Source of the DNA: Neobacillus sp. PS3-40
GTDB taxonomy: Bacteria > Bacillota > Bacilli > Bacillales > Cytobacillaceae
NCBI RefSeq assembly: GCF_030915485.1
Contig: NZ_CP133266.1
Span: 744,001 to 808,000 of the forward strand
Direction: 5' to 3'
Length of the DNA: 64,000 nucleotides
Shown here piece by piece: positions 33,458-42,221 of this stretch. Within the stretch, counting starts at the first letter, position 1; the number at the start of each line of letters is the position of its first letter. Position numbers and translations under genes: made by a program. Below the pieces are notes generated by a model. That model was not told the DNA's origin, searched no databases, and saw nothing but the letters and a program-made list of their open reading frames with translations.

Positions 33458-35153
33458 GAGGCTGCTGAAAAACTGGCGAATTTTTATTTTTCTCATTGGA
33501 TGTGGATAAAAAAAGCAGCTAGTTGTCCAAATTTTGGATAACTAACTGCTTTTTTCTTGGTTACTTTTATATTCTATCTTATTTTTTCTCAGAGAGGAGC
33601 TTTATAATCCTCTTGAGATTGACTGCGAATATCGCTGTAGCTCCTTGTATTTCCATGCCAAATAGACCCGTAGATGACGCCACATCATACCCGTGTCTAT
33701 GTTTAAGTTCACTATTTTTCGCCTCAATTTTATAGCGTGTTTTCGCTAGGTCTTTAAAAGCTTCCGTATTTTGAAACGCTTCTTGACCTGTATGTTCCGT
33801 TGATTTGATGGTTACTGAATAGGACTTACTTTTCGCTCCTTCTTTATAACATCCTTCACGGAAAGGACAAACAGCACATTTTTTAATATCAAAAAGGTAC
33901 TTGATTCTAGGGTTTTTATCTTGATTCTTTCTTTCTTCATATTTTTTTCGAATGGCCATATGCCCGGCTTTACAAACATACATCCCTGCATCTTTATTAA
34001 AATTAAATTCATCTTCTTTTGTTCTTCTACCATATGTAATAAGTGGATGCAGTCTAGAAACAAGTGTTAATTGATGTTCTTTTGTATAACAAATATTATT
34101 TTTCTCAGAGTAGGCAGTATCCCCAATAATTGTATTAATTTCCATTCCTGTTGCTTGGCTTTTTTTAATTAATTCCTGCAGATATTTTCCATCACTTTTT
34201 TCACCTGTTGTCACAACTGCAGCTGTAATAATTCGTTCATCACTCATTGCAATATGCGTTTTGTAGCCAAAAAAAGAAGAATCAGCTGTTTTATGTCCTA
34301 CACGTGCGTCTGGGTCTGTTGAAAAAGCCAGTTGTTCTGTATAATCTTCCACTACTTCTTTTAGTACATTTAATTTTTCCTTTACAGCTGGGGTTGCCGC
34401 AATTTTTGGTTCTGACTCGACAACAGAAATGATTTGACGGCAATAATTTAATTCATCTGTTACTTCGTTAGAAGTTGTTTTGGATGGGAATTTCTCTTTC
34501 ATGGATTCATCGAACTGATAAACGGCTTTTCGCACATTTTTTGATTTCTCCTGCAAAAATTCTCTCGGTGATTTTTGGTTATAACGTGCTTTTGTATGTG
34601 TAGCATCAACAATAATGGTTTTATTTTTAATAATTTCCTTTTTAATTGCAATCTCAACGGTCTTTCCAATGAGCATATCTAATAAACCCACATCTTGAAG
34701 ACGGAGTTTACGGAATTTTGTTAAAGAACTTGGGTCAATTACGGAATCTTCTGGTGCCATATCGAGGAAATATTTAAACGACATATCATATTTTGAACGT
34801 TCTACTACATCTACATCTGACAAATCATAAATTGATTTAAGCAATAGATATTTGAACATACGAATCGGTGACACTGCATTCCGACCGTTATCAAGACAAT
34901 ATTTCGTTTTTAATTCTTCAAGAATAAATGAAAAGTCAACTAGTTTATTGATTTGGCGAAGCATATTATCCTCTGGAACTACGAGATCAAAAATAGCTAA
35001 ATATGGACTGAAATTGAGAGATTCTTGATTGGAAATCATTTAGATATCACCTACATACATTTAATATCATTATTATAAGACAAATAGGCAGTTGAAAGTT
35101 TGATTAATTCAAACTTTCAACTGCCTAAAAAAATGGGACTTTTTCAGTGGCCT
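33458..35153 (-). mobile_element. IS1182-type insertion sequence, copy 1 (1696 bp, intact)
   Basis: Terminal inverted repeats: GAGGCTGCTGAAAAACTGG at the left and, on the complement at the right, GAGGCCACTGAAAAAGTCCC. It has the same length as copy 2. It contains one full transposase gene. The left flank is R1 and the right flank is the other half of a different R1 variant; no target duplication joins them. Confidence 0.88.
33579..35039 (-). CDS. IS1182-family transposase (intact)
   Basis: 486 residues. The N-terminal domain (FSPYLAIFDLVVPEDNMLRQ) and helical segment are followed by a DDE core: IIVDATHTKARY (first Asp), IIGDTAYSEKNN (second Asp) and EAKNSELKHRHG (Glu). A Cys cluster KCAVCPFREGCY, perhaps zinc-binding, sits before the Glu. 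All catalytic residues are present, so the element could be active. Copy 2 differs by only a few residues plus a frameshift. Confidence 0.93.
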   Translation of the reverse strand: MISNQESLNFSPYLAIFDLVVPEDNMLRQINKLVDFSFILEELKTKYCLDNGRNAVSPIRMFKYLLLKSIYDLSDVDVVERSKYDMSFKYFLDMAPEDSVIDPSSLTKFRKLRLQDVGLLDMLIGKTVEIAIKKEIIKNKTIIVDATHTKARYNQKSPREFLQEKSKNVRKAVYQFDESMKEKFPSKTTSNEVTDELNYCRQIISVVESEPKIAATPAVKEKLNVLKEVVEDYTEQLAFSTDPDARVGHKTADSSFFGYKTHIAMSDERIITAAVVTTGEKSDGKYLQELIKKSQATGMEINTIIGDTAYSEKNNICYTKEHQLTLVSRLHPLITYGRRTKEDEFNFNKDAGMYVCKAGHMAIRKKYEERKNQDKNPRIKYLFDIKKCAVCPFREGCYKEGAKSKSYSVTIKSTEHTGQEAFQNTEAFKDLAKTRYKIEAKNSELKHRHGYDVASSTGLFGMEIQGATAIFAVNLKRIIKLLSEKK

Positions 35154-35222
35154 CAGCGAAGAGATGAGGAGCTTCCCGGCACACCCACAAAAGCGAAGTA
35201 CCTGGAGGCAAATCAACAGATA
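35154..35222 (+). repeat. GC-rich repeat R1, right half, after IS copy 1
   Basis: AGCGAAGAGATGAGGAGCTT, CCCGGCAC and AATCAACAG align with the right half of the 50595-50728 copy. The following sequence, with AATTAACGCGGTGAATTTTT, also matches the flank of that copy. Confidence 0.75.
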
Positions 35223-35280
35223 TGTTGAAAAGCCAGTTTAACTAAAAATATTACAACGAATTAACGCGGTGAATTTTTAA

Positions 35281-35319
35281 GCATAATAAAAAGGACCTAC
35301 CAGGTCCTTTTTATTATGC
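35281..35319 (-). terminator. Terminator of ypvA
   Basis: GCATAATAAAAAGGACCT-acc-AGGTCCTTTTTATTATGC, an 18-pair perfect stem. Confidence 0.95.
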
Positions 35320-37239
35320 TTATTTCGGTTCAACAGGTAGGATATCTACTATATTTTTCAATAAGTGAGAATCGATATCTAGGTCTAACAAAATATGAAC
35401 AGATCCTCTATCTTCTTCACTTCTAATTAACCTACCAATTCCTTGACGCAGACGGAGCAGCATATAAGGAAGATCTACTTCTATAAACGGATTTTTGGAT
35501 CCTTCCCTTTTAGCTGAAAACACTGGATCATTCGGAGGAAATGGTAATGAAAAGATAATTACGTTTTGAAGAGATCTTCCTGGAATATCTAATCCCTCCC
35601 ACAAATTCGTGGAGCACAAAACCGAATGCTCATCATTTTGAAAATTTGAAACAAGCCTGCTAATTTCCGCTTCGCCTTCAAAATAAGCGGTATAATCCAG
35701 CTTCCCTGCTACTCTTTGTTTAAATCCTTCTAACTCTTGTTTACTAGAAAAGAGTACGAGGGCACGGCCTTCTGTTTTACGGATTTGTTCAATGACATAA
35801 TTGCTCTTCTCGTCCATATCATCTTTTGTAAACTTCGGTAAGTGTACCTCCACCCGCTCATCATATTGAAATGGTGATGCAACTGAAAAGGATAAAAATT
35901 CTTTGATGCCTAGGCTATTTGCCATATAATCAAACGATCCTTGGTTAGATAAAGTTGCTGAGGAAAAGATAAATGGTTTCTTTTGCGAGAATACTTCTTC
36001 CCTCATCACTTCTTCTACCATTTTCGGCATAATAACTAGGGTGCGCTCCTCTTCTTTTTCCTCAAACCAAGTGATCCCATTGATCGTTTGCAAAAAGAGA
36101 CCTAATGAGTGCGTTATTTGGTCTAAGTACTCTTCAACGATTTTCAAATCATAATCATTAATAACGTATAATTCACTGTCAAAGACTAATTCTTCTTCCA
36201 AATTTCGAAGCTTTTCAAGTAATAATTTTGCTTGACCAATTACCAAAGGATTCTTTTCAATAAATTGCTTTTCCGAACCGTATGCAAACGAAGCATATTG
36301 TGAAATAGTTGTAAAAAACTTTTCATTTTCCAATAGAATTTCTTCAATTGTATAAAGAGTTTCATCACGCACATTGTTTTCCAATAATCGAGTTAATAAT
36401 GTTTCAAGTGTTTGTTCAGTAAAGCGGTAGCTCAATGCTTTTTGACATGCATATTCCAATAGATGTCCTTCATCAAAAACGACAGATGAATGAGCCGGCA
36501 AAAGCGGCAGTTGACCTTCACGCTTTCTTGATTCTTTTGTCCAAATATGTTCCATATAAAAGTCATGTGAACAAATGATTAAATCTTTTGCATGCCTATA
36601 ATATTCTCGATGTAATGTGAGTCCACATCTATTCCGGTTCTCGCAGGAGAAACAATCTTGAAGCGGATCCCAACTGATCTTCTTCCATTTTTCATCCGAT
36701 AAAGTGGGATAATCACGGCGATCACCATATCTCTCAAAGGTTTGCATAGATGAACTCTGGTGAACAAAATCAGGCAACTGATTATAAATTTCATCAAATT
36801 CCCCGGTTGTATCCGACATTCTTGCTTTATCTAGCTTTTGTAAACATAAATACTGATCTCTTGATTTAGCGAGGCGAACATCAATATTTAATCCTAATAC
36901 TTTTTCGAGCTTAGCCATATCGCCTTCTTCTTTTACAAGTTGTTCAATTAATGATTCATCTGCGCAGGCGATTATTGCTGGTTGGTTAGTATAGCGCGCG
37001 TAGGTAATAGCGTATAACAAGTAAGCAATTGTTTTACCAGTTCCAACTCCTGCCTCTGCAAACATTACTTTTTTCTCTTTAAAAGCCTTTTCTAATTGAA
37101 AAGCCATAAAAATTTGCTCATCTCTGAGCTCAAAGCCGGCTTCAGGTAAAATATCATAAAACAGATCGCCAATCCATTCCCCTAATTTATCATAGAAAGA
37201 TTCAGTTTTAGAAATCGCAAATGGCATACGGTTTTGCAT
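35320..37239 (-). CDS. ypvA: YpvA, DinG-family (XPD-like) helicase
   Basis: 639 residues. Walker A GVGTGKT near residue 65, Walker B FDEGH, helicase motif VLCSTNLWEGLDIPG and final motif RQGIGRLIRSEED. Cysteines in YLCLQKL, DCFSCENRNRCG could hold an Fe-S cluster as in DinG/XPD, which NO would damage. It is a 5'-3' superfamily 2 helicase without the N-terminal exonuclease seen in DinG. A GGAGGGATC site precedes the ATG. Downstream of ypsC, separated by a terminator. Confidence 0.93.
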   Translation of the reverse strand: MQNRMPFAISKTESFYDKLGEWIGDLFYDILPEAGFELRDEQIFMAFQLEKAFKEKKVMFAEAGVGTGKTIAYLLYAITYARYTNQPAIIACADESLIEQLVKEEGDMAKLEKVLGLNIDVRLAKSRDQYLCLQKLDKARMSDTTGEFDEIYNQLPDFVHQSSSMQTFERYGDRRDYPTLSDEKWKKISWDPLQDCFSCENRNRCGLTLHREYYRHAKDLIICSHDFYMEHIWTKESRKREGQLPLLPAHSSVVFDEGHLLEYACQKALSYRFTEQTLETLLTRLLENNVRDETLYTIEEILLENEKFFTTISQYASFAYGSEKQFIEKNPLVIGQAKLLLEKLRNLEEELVFDSELYVINDYDLKIVEEYLDQITHSLGLFLQTINGITWFEEKEEERTLVIMPKMVEEVMREEVFSQKKPFIFSSATLSNQGSFDYMANSLGIKEFLSFSVASPFQYDERVEVHLPKFTKDDMDEKSNYVIEQIRKTEGRALVLFSSKQELEGFKQRVAGKLDYTAYFEGEAEISRLVSNFQNDEHSVLCSTNLWEGLDIPGRSLQNVIIFSLPFPPNDPVFSAKREGSKNPFIEVDLPYMLLRLRQGIGRLIRSEEDRGSVHILLDLDIDSHLLKNIVDILPVEPK

Positions 37240-37257
37240 GTGATCCCTCCAAAAAAA

Positions 37258-37280
37258 GTCCCCTTTTATAATAGGGGATT
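37258..37280 (-). terminator. Terminator of ypsC
   Basis: AATCCCCTAT...AAGGGGACT hairpin with a T-run on the minus strand between ypsC and ypvA. Confidence 0.7.
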
Positions 37281-37295
37281 AAGTTTTATAGTATG

Positions 37296-38438
37296 TTATT
37301 CGCCAATACGAGGTGATCTTTTCCCCCAGAATTGATATAAATCTGTCCGAATGAAGCCATTGAAGAGCTTCCGTTTCTTCGTTGCCTGTTTACCGTATAG
37401 TTGTTCAAAATTTTCATTAGAGGTTAACATATAAATCGACCATGTATCAAGCTTGGCAAATGCCTGCCCCATCTCTTTGTACATATGCTCGATTTCCTTT
37501 TTTTCTCCAAGCCTTTCTCCATACGGAGGATTACCAATGATTACACCATATTCACTTTTAACAGAAATATCTTTAACCTGCATTTGCTTAAACTGGATCA
37601 AATCACCCATGCCTGCTTCAAATGAATTTTCTTGGGCTATTTTAACCATTCGGTGGTCAATATCTGAACCTGAAATATCTAATGGTTGATCATAATTCGC
37701 AAGGTCCTCAGCTTCAATTCGAGCATCATCCCACACTTTAGTAGGAATAAAGTTCCAGCCCTCTGATGCAAATTCACGATTGAACCCTGGGGCAATATTT
37801 TGTCCAATCATTGCCGCTTCAATGGGAATTGTACCAGAACCACAGAATGGGTCCAAAAATGGACGGTCAGGCTTCCAATTGGTCAACAATATTAGTGCTG
37901 CAGCGAGTGTTTCCTTTAGCGGAGCCTCACCTTGATCAATGCGGTATCCACGCTTATGTAAACCTTGTCCACTTGCGTCAATAGTAATAGTTGCTACGTC
38001 TTTTAACAATGCTATTTCGATACGATATAATGCACCCGTTTCATCAAACCAAGAATTCCTCCGATAGTGTATTTTCATTCGCTCAACAACAGCCTTTTTA
38101 ACAATTGCTTGGCAGTCTGATACACTAAAAAGGGTTGACTTCACAGATTTGCCGATAACAGGAAATTCAGCATCCTCTGGCAAATAGTTTTCCCACGGTA
38201 AAGCTTTTGTTTTTTCAAATAATTCATCAAAAGTATATGCTTTAAATTCTGCTACTTTTATTTTGATTCTATCTGCAGTTCGCAGCCATAAATTACACCT
38301 AGCAATTGCAGTTTCATCACCAACAAAAGTGACTTTTCCATTTTCCACTTCACACTCATACCCTAACGACCGTACTTCTTTTGCTACAATTGCTTCAAGT
38401 CCCATTGCAGCTGTGGCAATTAATTGATATTTTCCCAT
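37296..38438 (-). CDS. ypsC: YpsC, THUMP-domain RNA guanine methyltransferase (RlmL-like)
   Basis: 380 residues. An N-terminal ferredoxin-like/THUMP RNA-binding part (about 1-160) precedes a SAM-dependent methyltransferase with DPFCGSGTIPIEAA and the catalytic GNPPYGERLG. It matches the m2G-forming RlmL/Trm14 group without the RlmK half. It would modify 23S rRNA; the exact site is not shown here. It lies next to rnpB and gpsB as in B. subtilis. Confidence 0.94.
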   Translation of the reverse strand: MGKYQLIATAAMGLEAIVAKEVRSLGYECEVENGKVTFVGDETAIARCNLWLRTADRIKIKVAEFKAYTFDELFEKTKALPWENYLPEDAEFPVIGKSVKSTLFSVSDCQAIVKKAVVERMKIHYRRNSWFDETGALYRIEIALLKDVATITIDASGQGLHKRGYRIDQGEAPLKETLAAALILLTNWKPDRPFLDPFCGSGTIPIEAAMIGQNIAPGFNREFASEGWNFIPTKVWDDARIEAEDLANYDQPLDISGSDIDHRMVKIAQENSFEAGMGDLIQFKQMQVKDISVKSEYGVIIGNPPYGERLGEKKEIEHMYKEMGQAFAKLDTWSIYMLTSNENFEQLYGKQATKKRKLFNGFIRTDLYQFWGKRSPRIGE

Positions 38439-38556
38439 TTTTTCACCCTTTAGCTATCTTTTATAATTATTTATTTGAATACTACTTTTAAACGAAACAT
38501 TTTCATTATAGACCAATATTGCATTAACTGATGCATCTTTTGAAACTTTATAAACA

Positions 38557-38584
38557 AAAAGACTCTCCGACTTAGGAGAGCCTC
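38557..38584 (-). terminator. Terminator of rnpB
   Basis: GAGGCTCTCC-taagtc-GGAGAGTC followed by TTTTTG on the minus strand. Confidence 0.85.
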
Positions 38585-38599
38585 ACATTCAGCATTCAT

Positions 38600-39010
38600 A
38601 CTATCCCATTAAAAACGTTCTGTAAGCCATGTTCTGTACCATAGTACTCCAAACGACAAAAAGTCTCGTACTTCGGTGGTAATCATCTATCTACAGGTTC
38701 CATAGAACCTGTCCTTCTCCTCGTTCAATTCCTCAGAGAAAGTGCCCCTACCATAGTTTGGGTTTCTCGCTCGCGGGGTTTACCTCGTTCCACCCTTTTC
38801 ATTTCTGAAAAGGCTACGTCACTGTGGCACCTTTATAGGTATTCATGCCATATCCTAAAGGACTTAGGCATTTTCCCTGCCGTCAGCTGGTTAACCCAAC
38901 TGCCCTAGCTTATGAATTGGCTAGGCACGAACACTACGAGCATCTCAGCTCGTGCGAGCATGGACTTTCCTCTGCAACATACGTTACAGCGATTACCCGA
39001 ACGCAATTAA
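38600..39010 (-). ncRNA. rnpB: RNase P RNA, type B
   Basis: About 410 nt on the minus strand. Diagnostic segments are GTTCGGGTAATCGCTG near the 5' end, GAGGAAAGTCCATGCTCGCA, AGTGTTCGTGCCTAGCC, AAACCCAAACTATGGTAGGG, GTAGATAGATGATTACCACC and ACATGGCTTACAGAACGTT at the 3' end. It is the catalytic RNA of RNase P, which matures tRNA 5' ends. Exact ends are estimated to within about ten bases. It lies between gpsB and ypsC, its usual place. Confidence 0.96.
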
Positions 39011-39081
39011 TGAATACACTTATTATATGTATTCTTTAGCATTTATGCAATGTTTTAATCAGGTAAATAAGTAATAATCTG

Positions 39082-39384
39082 TCAATCGTATAATTTACTA
39101 CCAAATACATGCTTCTCGAGATTGGATAACCGTTTTAAAATATCAAAATTTGTAGTACCTGCTGGCTGGGAAGTAGGTTGCCTTCTTGAAGATTCCTCTA
39201 ATTGTTTTCTTAATCTTAGGTTTTCTTGTTGAAGATCTTCAATTTCCTGGTGGAATGTTTCATAATCCTTTATTACTAAATCCAAAAATTTATCAACATC
39301 TTCTTGTTTATAACCGCGTACACCAGTTTTAAACTCTTTTTCTAAAATATCCTTTGCAGTTAACTTCACTTTATCAGATAACAT
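39082..39384 (-). CDS. gpsB: GpsB, cell-division coordination protein
   Basis: 100 residues, normal length. The DivIVA-like N-terminal domain has [20 protein letters not shown] and a coiled coil to about residue 65; the short C-terminal trimerisation helix is [17 protein letters not shown]. It shuttles PBP1 (ponA product, also in this window) between side wall and septum. ATG with a weak AGGTGA site. Confidence 0.96.
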   Translation of the reverse strand: MLSDKVKLTAKDILEKEFKTGVRGYKQEDVDKFLDLVIKDYETFHQEIEDLQQENLRLRKQLEESSRRQPTSQPAGTTNFDILKRLSNLEKHVFGSKLYD

Positions 39385-39506
39385 TAAATCACCTCAGTAT
39401 TCACCAATCATTACCTATTATTTTTTCAAAAATATGTTCTTTTGTCAATTTTTTGTTCAGTTCTAAATATTATTTTACCACTTTAACAAAAGAATTTCAC
39501 AAAACC

Positions 39507-40067
39507 TTAAAATTCAGCGCGATTATATTCTTCTTCATCGATCACATTCTGTAAATCATAAAATGTAATTAAATGAATTGGATAGGAATGCTTTTGTTGA
39601 TACTTTAAAGACAGATCGTATAAATACTTTGGACTTCCATCTTTTTCTTGATCATATAAAAGAAGAAGACTATCACTTTTTTCAATAAAAAATTGATTTT
39701 TCAATCGTAATTGCAACGGGTTCTCATAGCTTTTTTTTGAAACCGAATCGATAAAATCTGCACTAGCAAGGACTGATTCATACCATTCCTGGTTTTTTTC
39801 ATTCCACCCTTTCTCTTGATTTAAAAAGGGGGTAATGACAGCAAGTTTTAAATCAGAGTATTCCATTTGTAATTCGAATACGACTTCGGCAGCCCATAAT
39901 TCCACCCCTAATTGTCCAGAGATCAAAACCCATTCCAAGCCATCATCAATCATTTGGATTAGCTTTTTCCGAATAGCAGATTTAATAATGACCACACTTG
40001 GATGATCCTTTTGGAAAATTCCTAATTCAAAGGGTTTGTAGCCCGATATCGCTAATACTTTACACAT
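39507..40067 (-). CDS. ypsA: YpsA, SLOG-family protein
   Basis: 186 residues. The SLOG/Rossmann nucleotide-binding features [12 protein letters not shown] and [14 protein letters not shown] match YpsA, which affects cell division and is usually next to gpsB. A glycine-rich first loop (SGY) and the E-W segment are typical. Biochemical activity unknown. ATG with a GGGGTGGGGCC site. Confidence 0.92.
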   Translation of the reverse strand: MCKVLAISGYKPFELGIFQKDHPSVVIIKSAIRKKLIQMIDDGLEWVLISGQLGVELWAAEVVFELQMEYSDLKLAVITPFLNQEKGWNEKNQEWYESVLASADFIDSVSKKSYENPLQLRLKNQFFIEKSDSLLLLYDQEKDGSPKYLYDLSLKYQQKHSYPIHLITFYDLQNVIDEEEYNRAEF

Positions 40068-40241
40068 GGCCCCACCCCTTAATTTTAAAAATTTTATTTT
40101 TAAAGGACAAACACTTTTTAAAATTAATCATACTATATAGTACAAGTACAATAAGAGCTCCTTTACCAAACTCTTAGAGCCTATGAACTTGGAGCTGAAC
40201 AATTAACAAAGAGATAAATAAATTTAATTAGTCAAGAAAAA

Positions 40242-40264
40242 ACAAGGGCAACTATTGCCCTTGT
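40242..40264 (-). terminator. Terminator of cotD
   Basis: ACAAGGGCAA-cta-TTGCCCTTGT then TTTTTTCTT on the minus strand. Confidence 0.88.
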
Positions 40265-40279
40265 AAATGGTTACTTTTC

Positions 40280-40588
40280 TTAATAAGGTCTTGGACCCAT
40301 AAAAGGTCTTGGGCCCATATAAGGTCCTGGGGCAAATCCAGGTCCCATTGGTCCAACTGGCGCAGTTGGCATTGCACATGGGTTACAACAATTAAATTCC
40401 TGATTGCATACCTCATTAGCACATGATGCAGTTTCAGTACAATAATGCTTATGTTGGTACATGTGGTGATTAATAGTTGTTAAATGTGTTGGATGAATAT
40501 GTGGAACTACCGTTGTTGAGAAAGTGTGATTCACAATCTGTTGAGTCGGATGAATAACTGGCGGCATAAAATTAGTTCCCAAGTACAT
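40280..40588 (-). CDS. cotD: Spore coat protein CotD family
   Basis: 102 residues, His- and Cys-rich: PPVIHPTQQIVNHTF, then VVPHIHPTHLTTINHHMYQH, a Cys-containing middle (CANEVCNQEFNCCNPC) and a Pro/Gly/Met-rich repeat tail (GPRPFMGPRPY). This matches the inner-coat protein CotD. The cysteines may cross-link. Expressed late in sporulation in the mother cell in B. subtilis (SigK); the promoter was not called here. Confidence 0.92.
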   Translation of the reverse strand: MYLGTNFMPPVIHPTQQIVNHTFSTTVVPHIHPTHLTTINHHMYQHKHYCTETASCANEVCNQEFNCCNPCAMPTAPVGPMGPGFAPGPYMGPRPFMGPRPY

Positions 40589-40672
40589 TTAAAACTCCCC
40601 TTTCATATTTTCTGTTTACATTAACAGCCTATGATGAAAGGGATATTCTTGTACTAATGAAAATACCTATTT

Positions 40673-40768
40673 TTATAGAATTGAATAAAAGCTATCTTTT
40701 AAGCTTGTAAACATAACTGCAGTTAAACAAACGACAATGAAAAATAAAAACAAAATTGCTTTATACAT
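40673..40768 (-). CDS. Small hydrophobic peptide, 31 residues
   Basis: ATG at 40768 giving MYKAILFLFFIVVCLTAVMF and then TSLKDSFYSIL. One membrane helix or signal-peptide-like segment. The ribosome site (GGGGCTGG) is moderate. It lies alone between cotD and mrfB on the same strand. I do not recognise it; the AT-rich setting makes chance possible. Confidence 0.4.
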   Translation of the reverse strand: MYKAILFLFFIVVCLTAVMFTSLKDSFYSIL

Positions 40769-40954
40769 ACTACCAGCCCCATGATGTTATTATAGTCGTT
40801 TTACTTCAGTACCGTTTACATTTTACTCTTTTCAAATCAGGGAAACAACATGGAAATTCTGGTTTTTTGGCGAAAAATTATTAAAATTTTGTTACAAATA
40901 ATCGAAGCTTGTCGAAAAGATTTTTCTATATACTGAATTTGCCGAATTTTGCGG

Positions 40955-42217
40955 TTACCCAGGAAATTTTTGGACTTTTTGTTCTAAACGTTTTACCCGC
41001 ACAAATAGTTGATTTTGCTGTGCTTGATTTACAACAGTCTGCTTTAATGTTTGCATCTCTATAATTTTTTGACAGTACTTAATGGCAAGATTATAATTTT
41101 TATGTTTATGCTCCAATATTTTCGCTACCTCAACACCCGCCCGCATGTTTAAATCAACATCATCCGTATGATTAACAACATCCTCAAACAATCTTAGTGC
41201 TTTATCCCATTGATGTTCTTTTTTATGTTGAAAAGCTAATGCAAGCTTTGCATGATCAGATGTTTTGTCATCTCCATCTGATAATCTAGTAAACACCTGT
41301 TTTGCTTCATTATTTTCTCCTAAGCTTGCAAACCATCGCCCGATTTCGAAGGATTCATTTCTAGTTTGAGAACTAACTTTTCCACATAATTGAAAAGTAA
41401 GATGTGTATAAAGTGTAACAAGAGATAGAATATCAATTTCGTTATGTTTTAAGATTCCAACCATTCCCTCTGGATGTTTATTTTCTATGAAGTCAAAATA
41501 AATCATTGGAGCTAAGTAGCCTGGAATATCTCCTTCTCTTTTTACACCTAAAACTTCACTTTCAACTACTGACAGTTTTACTCTGTCTAATTTATGCTTC
41601 CATAACCTTCTCGAGGCATGATATAAATCAAAATGCCCAAATGATGGTAGTTTGGGTACATGTTCTCTAACAAGAGTATGCCTTGTTTTCACCTGTGGCC
41701 AATCAAAGGATTTTCCATTATATGTAATAAGCGTCTTATAATTCACCTTTTCTAGAAAGCTTTGGTATAAAGGGATCTCCGCACCTGGGTTTGGCAAAAT
41801 ATGCTGCCTTAAAATTAGCTCACCATTTGAAACGCTTGCATATCCGAGCAGAAAGATTGTATTACCCACACCACCTCCAAGGCCAGTTGTTTCAGTATCA
41901 AAGAAAAATAACTCTTCTGCCTGGAACCCCTTTGCTGACAATGGATGGTTAACTTTATGATTATTCCAAATTTCAACTGCGGTAAGAAAGTCTTGAAAAC
42001 GATAATGCCCATGCTGGTGGGATAGCGAGTATTTAACTTCCCTGACTAAACAATAGTTGTTGTCAAAAAAATAGGGGAAAACTTTCTCCTCTTCCCATCT
42101 ATCTCGGTAAGGAATGTTAATTTTAGTTAAAGGAAGAATTTCAACAGGGTGATGGTCAACAACACCACTTTCGGATATATGTGGTTTGAGTCTGGCTAAT
42201 TTTTTCTTCAATGACAT
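40955..42217 (-). CDS. mrfB: MrfB (YprB), DEDD exonuclease of the mitomycin repair pathway
   Basis: 420 residues. A RNase H/DnaQ-type exonuclease domain has FFDTETTGLGGG (first acids), TYNGKSFDWPQV and HNEIDILSL. The C-terminal part is TPR-like helices (from about residue 290). In B. subtilis MrfB works with the helicase MrfA to repair mitomycin C damage independently of UvrABC. The gap to mrfA is four bases, so they form an operon. Confidence 0.94.
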   Translation of the reverse strand: MSLKKKLARLKPHISESGVVDHHPVEILPLTKINIPYRDRWEEEKVFPYFFDNNYCLVREVKYSLSHQHGHYRFQDFLTAVEIWNNHKVNHPLSAKGFQAEELFFFDTETTGLGGGVGNTIFLLGYASVSNGELILRQHILPNPGAEIPLYQSFLEKVNYKTLITYNGKSFDWPQVKTRHTLVREHVPKLPSFGHFDLYHASRRLWKHKLDRVKLSVVESEVLGVKREGDIPGYLAPMIYFDFIENKHPEGMVGILKHNEIDILSLVTLYTHLTFQLCGKVSSQTRNESFEIGRWFASLGENNEAKQVFTRLSDGDDKTSDHAKLALAFQHKKEHQWDKALRLFEDVVNHTDDVDLNMRAGVEVAKILEHKHKNYNLAIKYCQKIIEMQTLKQTVVNQAQQNQLFVRVKRLEQKVQKFPG

Positions 42218-42221
42218 CGTT

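Noticed and set aside
38845-39039. 64-codon ORF on the plus strand
   Set aside because: It lies antisense within rnpB; the conserved RNA explains the sequence.
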